From Streptomyces lanatus (GTDB taxonomy: Bacteria > Actinomycetota > Actinomycetes > Streptomycetales > Streptomycetaceae), in NCBI RefSeq assembly GCF_014655715.1, contig NZ_BNBM01000001.1, positions 374,742 to 438,741 on the forward strand: a stretch of DNA of 64,000 nucleotides. Reading direction: 5' to 3'. The notes beneath the pieces are model-generated. The model had not been told where the DNA came from. It worked only from the letters and a program-made list of their open reading frames with translations, and did no database searches. This document shows, in pieces, positions 61,972 through 64,000 of the stretch (positions are counted from its first letter, which is position 1; each line of letters opens with the position of its first letter). A program made the translations under genes and the position numbers.

Positions 61972-63887
61972 GGAAACGGCAACCGAAGAACTACACCCGG
62001 CTCACCACGCCGCTCGTCCGCGACTCCCGCGACGAGCCGTTCCGGCCGGCGACCTGGGAGGAGGCACTGACCCGCGCGGCCGAGGGCCTGGCCCGCAACC
62101 GCGGCGCCTTCGGCATGTTCTCCTGCGCCCGCGCCACCAACGAGATGAACTACGTGGCGCAGAAGTTCGCCCGCGTCGTCATGGGCACCAACAACGTCGA
62201 CTCCTGCAACCGGACGTGTCACGCCCCCAGCGTGGCGGGCCTGTCGGCGGCCTTCGGCTCGGGCGGCGGCACTTCCTCCTACGAGGAGATCGAGCACACC
62301 GACGTCATCGTGATGTGGGGCTCCAACGCCCGCTTCGCGCACCCGATCTTCTTCCAGCACGTCCTCAAGGGCATCAGGAACGGCGCCCGCATGTACGCCG
62401 TCGACCCGCGCCGCACCTCCACCGCCGAGTGGGCGGAGAGCTGGATGGGGCTCAACGTCGGCACCGACATCCCGATGGCGCACGCGATCGGCCGCGAGAT
62501 CATCCACGCGGGCCTGGCGAACGAGGCGTTCATCGAGCGGGCGACCAGCGGCTACGAGGAGTACAAGGCACTGGTCGAGCCCTGGACGCTGTCCCTCGCC
62601 GAGAAGGTGACGGGCGTACCGGCCGCCGCCATCAAGGAACTCGCCCACGCCTACGCCCGCGCCGAGCGCGCCCAGCTGTGCTGGACCCTCGGCATCACCG
62701 AGCACCACAACGGCACCGACAACGTCCGCGCGCTGATCAACCTGTCGCTCCTGACCGGGCATGTCGGCCGCTACGGCAGCGGGCTTCAACCCCTGCGCGG
62801 CCAGAACAACGTCCAGGGCGGCGGCGACATGGGCGCGATCCCCAACCGGCTGCCCGGCTTCCAGGACATCCTCGACCCCGACACCCGGCTGAAGTTCGAG
62901 TCGGCCTGGGACACCGTCATCCAGCCCCACTACGGCCTCAACCTCACCGAGATGTTCGAGGCGATGGAGGAGGGCGAGCTCAAGGCGGTCTACTGCATCG
63001 GCGAGAACCCGGCGCAGTCGGAGGCGGACAGCGAGCAGGCCGTACGGCGGATGCGGCAGCTGGACTTCCTCGTCGTCCAGGACATCTTCCTGACGAAGAC
63101 GGCCGAGCTGGCGGACGTCGTCCTCCCCGCCACCGCCGGGTGGGCCGAGACCGAGGGCACCACCACCAACAGCGAGCGGCGGGTTCAGCGCGTTCGCCGT
63201 GCCGTCACACCGCCCGGCGAGGCGCGCGAGGACATCGACATCATCTGCGAGATGGCGGCACGGCTCGGCCACGAGTGGAAGTACGCGGACTCCGAGGCCG
63301 TCTGGAACGAGCTCAGGTCCGTCTCCCCCGACCACTACGGGATGACGTACGAACGACTGGAGCACCACCAGGGCATCCAGTGGCCGTGCCCGAGCACCGA
63401 CCAGCTCGAACCGACCTATCTGCACGGCCGGTTGTGGGAGAAGGACCCGTCGATGCGCGGGATGGCGGCGCCGTTCGGGCTCGTGCAGCACGATCCGCCG
63501 GTCGATCTCACCGACGAGCAGTTCCCGATCCGGCTCACCACCGGACGCCGGCTCGACTCCTACAACACCGGGGTGCAGAGCGGGAGTTTCGCCTCCCCGC
63601 TGCGGCGCGGCGAGTACGTCGAGATCAGCCCGGAGGACGCCGAGCGGTACGGGGTCGTCGTCGGCGAGGAGGTCCAGGTGAGCTCGCGGCGCGGTGTGGT
63701 CGTCGCGCCGGTGTGGGTCGACACGGCGCTTCGGCCGGGGCTCGCCTTCATGACCATGCACTTTCCGGACGAGGTGGACACCAACCAGCTGACCATCGAG
63801 GCGAACTGCCCGATCGCCGGGACGGCGGAGTTCAAGGCGTCGGCGATCCGGATCGAGAAGCTCCCCGTCGCGACCATCGTGAGGTGA
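61968..63887 (+). CDS. Formate dehydrogenase catalytic (molybdopterin) subunit
   Basis: A 639-residue bis-MGD oxidoreductase. FSCARATNEMNYVAQKFARV, the metal-ligand Cys in SCNRTCHAPSVAGL, VDPRRTSTAEWAE, GITEHHNGTDNVRALINLSL, LQPLRGQNNVQGGGDMGAIP and the C-terminal TGRRLDSYNTGVQSG are formate-dehydrogenase features. The usual N-terminal CxxCxxxC [4Fe-4S] domain is absent: the protein starts just before RLTTPLVRD. That domain is probably on a separate gene beyond the window. ATG overlaps the panE stop and has GAGGAG upstream. Confidence 0.88.
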   Translation: MRKRQPKNYTRLTTPLVRDSRDEPFRPATWEEALTRAAEGLARNRGAFGMFSCARATNEMNYVAQKFARVVMGTNNVDSCNRTCHAPSVAGLSAAFGSGGGTSSYEEIEHTDVIVMWGSNARFAHPIFFQHVLKGIRNGARMYAVDPRRTSTAEWAESWMGLNVGTDIPMAHAIGREIIHAGLANEAFIERATSGYEEYKALVEPWTLSLAEKVTGVPAAAIKELAHAYARAERAQLCWTLGITEHHNGTDNVRALINLSLLTGHVGRYGSGLQPLRGQNNVQGGGDMGAIPNRLPGFQDILDPDTRLKFESAWDTVIQPHYGLNLTEMFEAMEEGELKAVYCIGENPAQSEADSEQAVRRMRQLDFLVVQDIFLTKTAELADVVLPATAGWAETEGTTTNSERRVQRVRRAVTPPGEAREDIDIICEMAARLGHEWKYADSEAVWNELRSVSPDHYGMTYERLEHHQGIQWPCPSTDQLEPTYLHGRLWEKDPSMRGMAAPFGLVQHDPPVDLTDEQFPIRLTTGRRLDSYNTGVQSGSFASPLRRGEYVEISPEDAERYGVVVGEEVQVSSRRGVVVAPVWVDTALRPGLAFMTMHFPDEVDTNQLTIEANCPIAGTAEFKASAIRIEKLPVATIVR

Positions 63888-63892
63888 CATAA

Positions 63893-64000
63893 GTGGACCT
63901 GCACTTCGGTGACAGCAAACCGACGGATGACGAACGGGCCGCCGTCGACGCCCTGCTCGGCCCCCCGGAGTCCTCCTGGGAGGGCGCCGACCGTTCCGAC
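63893..64000 (+). CDS. NAD-dependent formate dehydrogenase diaphorase subunit (partial start)
   Basis: GTG 63893, five bases after the catalytic-subunit stop, with GAGG upstream, opens a frame running off the window (MDLHFGDSKPTDDERAAVDA...). The opening resembles NuoE/F-type subunits of soluble NAD-linked formate dehydrogenases. Only 36 codons are visible, so the call rests mainly on position. Confidence 0.55.
   Translation, partial: MDLHFGDSKPTDDERAAVDALLGPPESSWEGADRSD

Noticed and set aside
61431-63890. 819-residue minus-strand open frame opposite formate dehydrogenase
   Set aside because: Antisense to a conserved catalytic subunit with all family motifs.

Overview
The window is a stretch of high-GC actinomycete chromosome, almost certainly Streptomyces. 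The third-codon GC bias is extreme, GTG starts are common, genes couple through ATGA overlaps, and the families present (aztABCD-type zinc uptake, DUF2180, DUF2254, an ebo cluster, Tat-signal sugar isomerases) are typical of that genus. No phage, conjugation or CRISPR loci were seen. The only RNA gene recognised is a tRNA-Leu(GAG) at 22777-22861 on the minus strand.

Region 1 (1-14.9 kb) is an amine or amino-acid catabolic locus interrupted by transposase debris. On the minus strand are ridA, a D-threonine-aldolase/D-serine-dehydratase-like gene, an SDR, a cupin and a polyamine-type ABC importer (binding protein, frameshifted ATPase, two permeases). On the plus strand are a HAD hydrolase and two FAD amine oxidases. 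A FadR-type GntR repressor sits in the middle, and one 17-bp operator recurs upstream of ridA, gntR and the HAD gene. Between the HAD gene and the oxidases lies a decayed second copy of the ridA-aldolase-SDR block.

Region 2 (15-21 kb) is a zinc-uptake locus: two AztD-like propeller lipoproteins, AztC, AztB and a divergent AztA, reading from a Zur-box-like site where both promoters look leaderless. A decayed ABC ATPase flanks it. Region 3 (21.1-22.9 kb) holds truncated genes lying on the 3' side of the tRNA-Leu gene.

Region 4 (23-36.2 kb) carries a DUF2254 protein, an aldehyde dehydrogenase, a second-copy-type sucCD pair and, divergently, an oxalate-type operon: ThDP decarboxylase (oxc-like), frc, an ADP-forming acyl-CoA synthetase and two tandem OFA-type transporters. 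Its partner genes are at 57.3-64 kb: a GntR regulator, a KAS III-like protein, an OFA-type transporter with a 42-residue small subunit, a PanE-like reductase and an NAD-linked formate dehydrogenase. Related operator-like sequences at 28.1, 58.1 and 60.9 kb suggest one regulon running oxalate -> oxalyl-CoA -> formyl-CoA -> formate -> CO2.

Region 5 (36.2-45.7 kb) is an eight-gene minus-strand operon of the ebo type (inositol-phosphate synthase, UbiA-like EboC, sugar isomerase, EboA, TatD hydrolase, EboE, EboF-like phosphodiesterase, secreted sugar isomerase), tightly coupled and of unknown product. Region 6 (45.7-57.1 kb) is a sugar locus: a ROK regulator, a ribose-type ABC importer, a Gfo/Idh dehydrogenase, a sugar isomerase and a 1236-residue secreted protein joining a sugar-dehydrogenase propeller, PKD, ThuA and DUF1080 domains. 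This suggests catabolism through 3-keto-glycosides. The ROK gene and the large secreted protein share a nearly identical 25-bp palindromic element.
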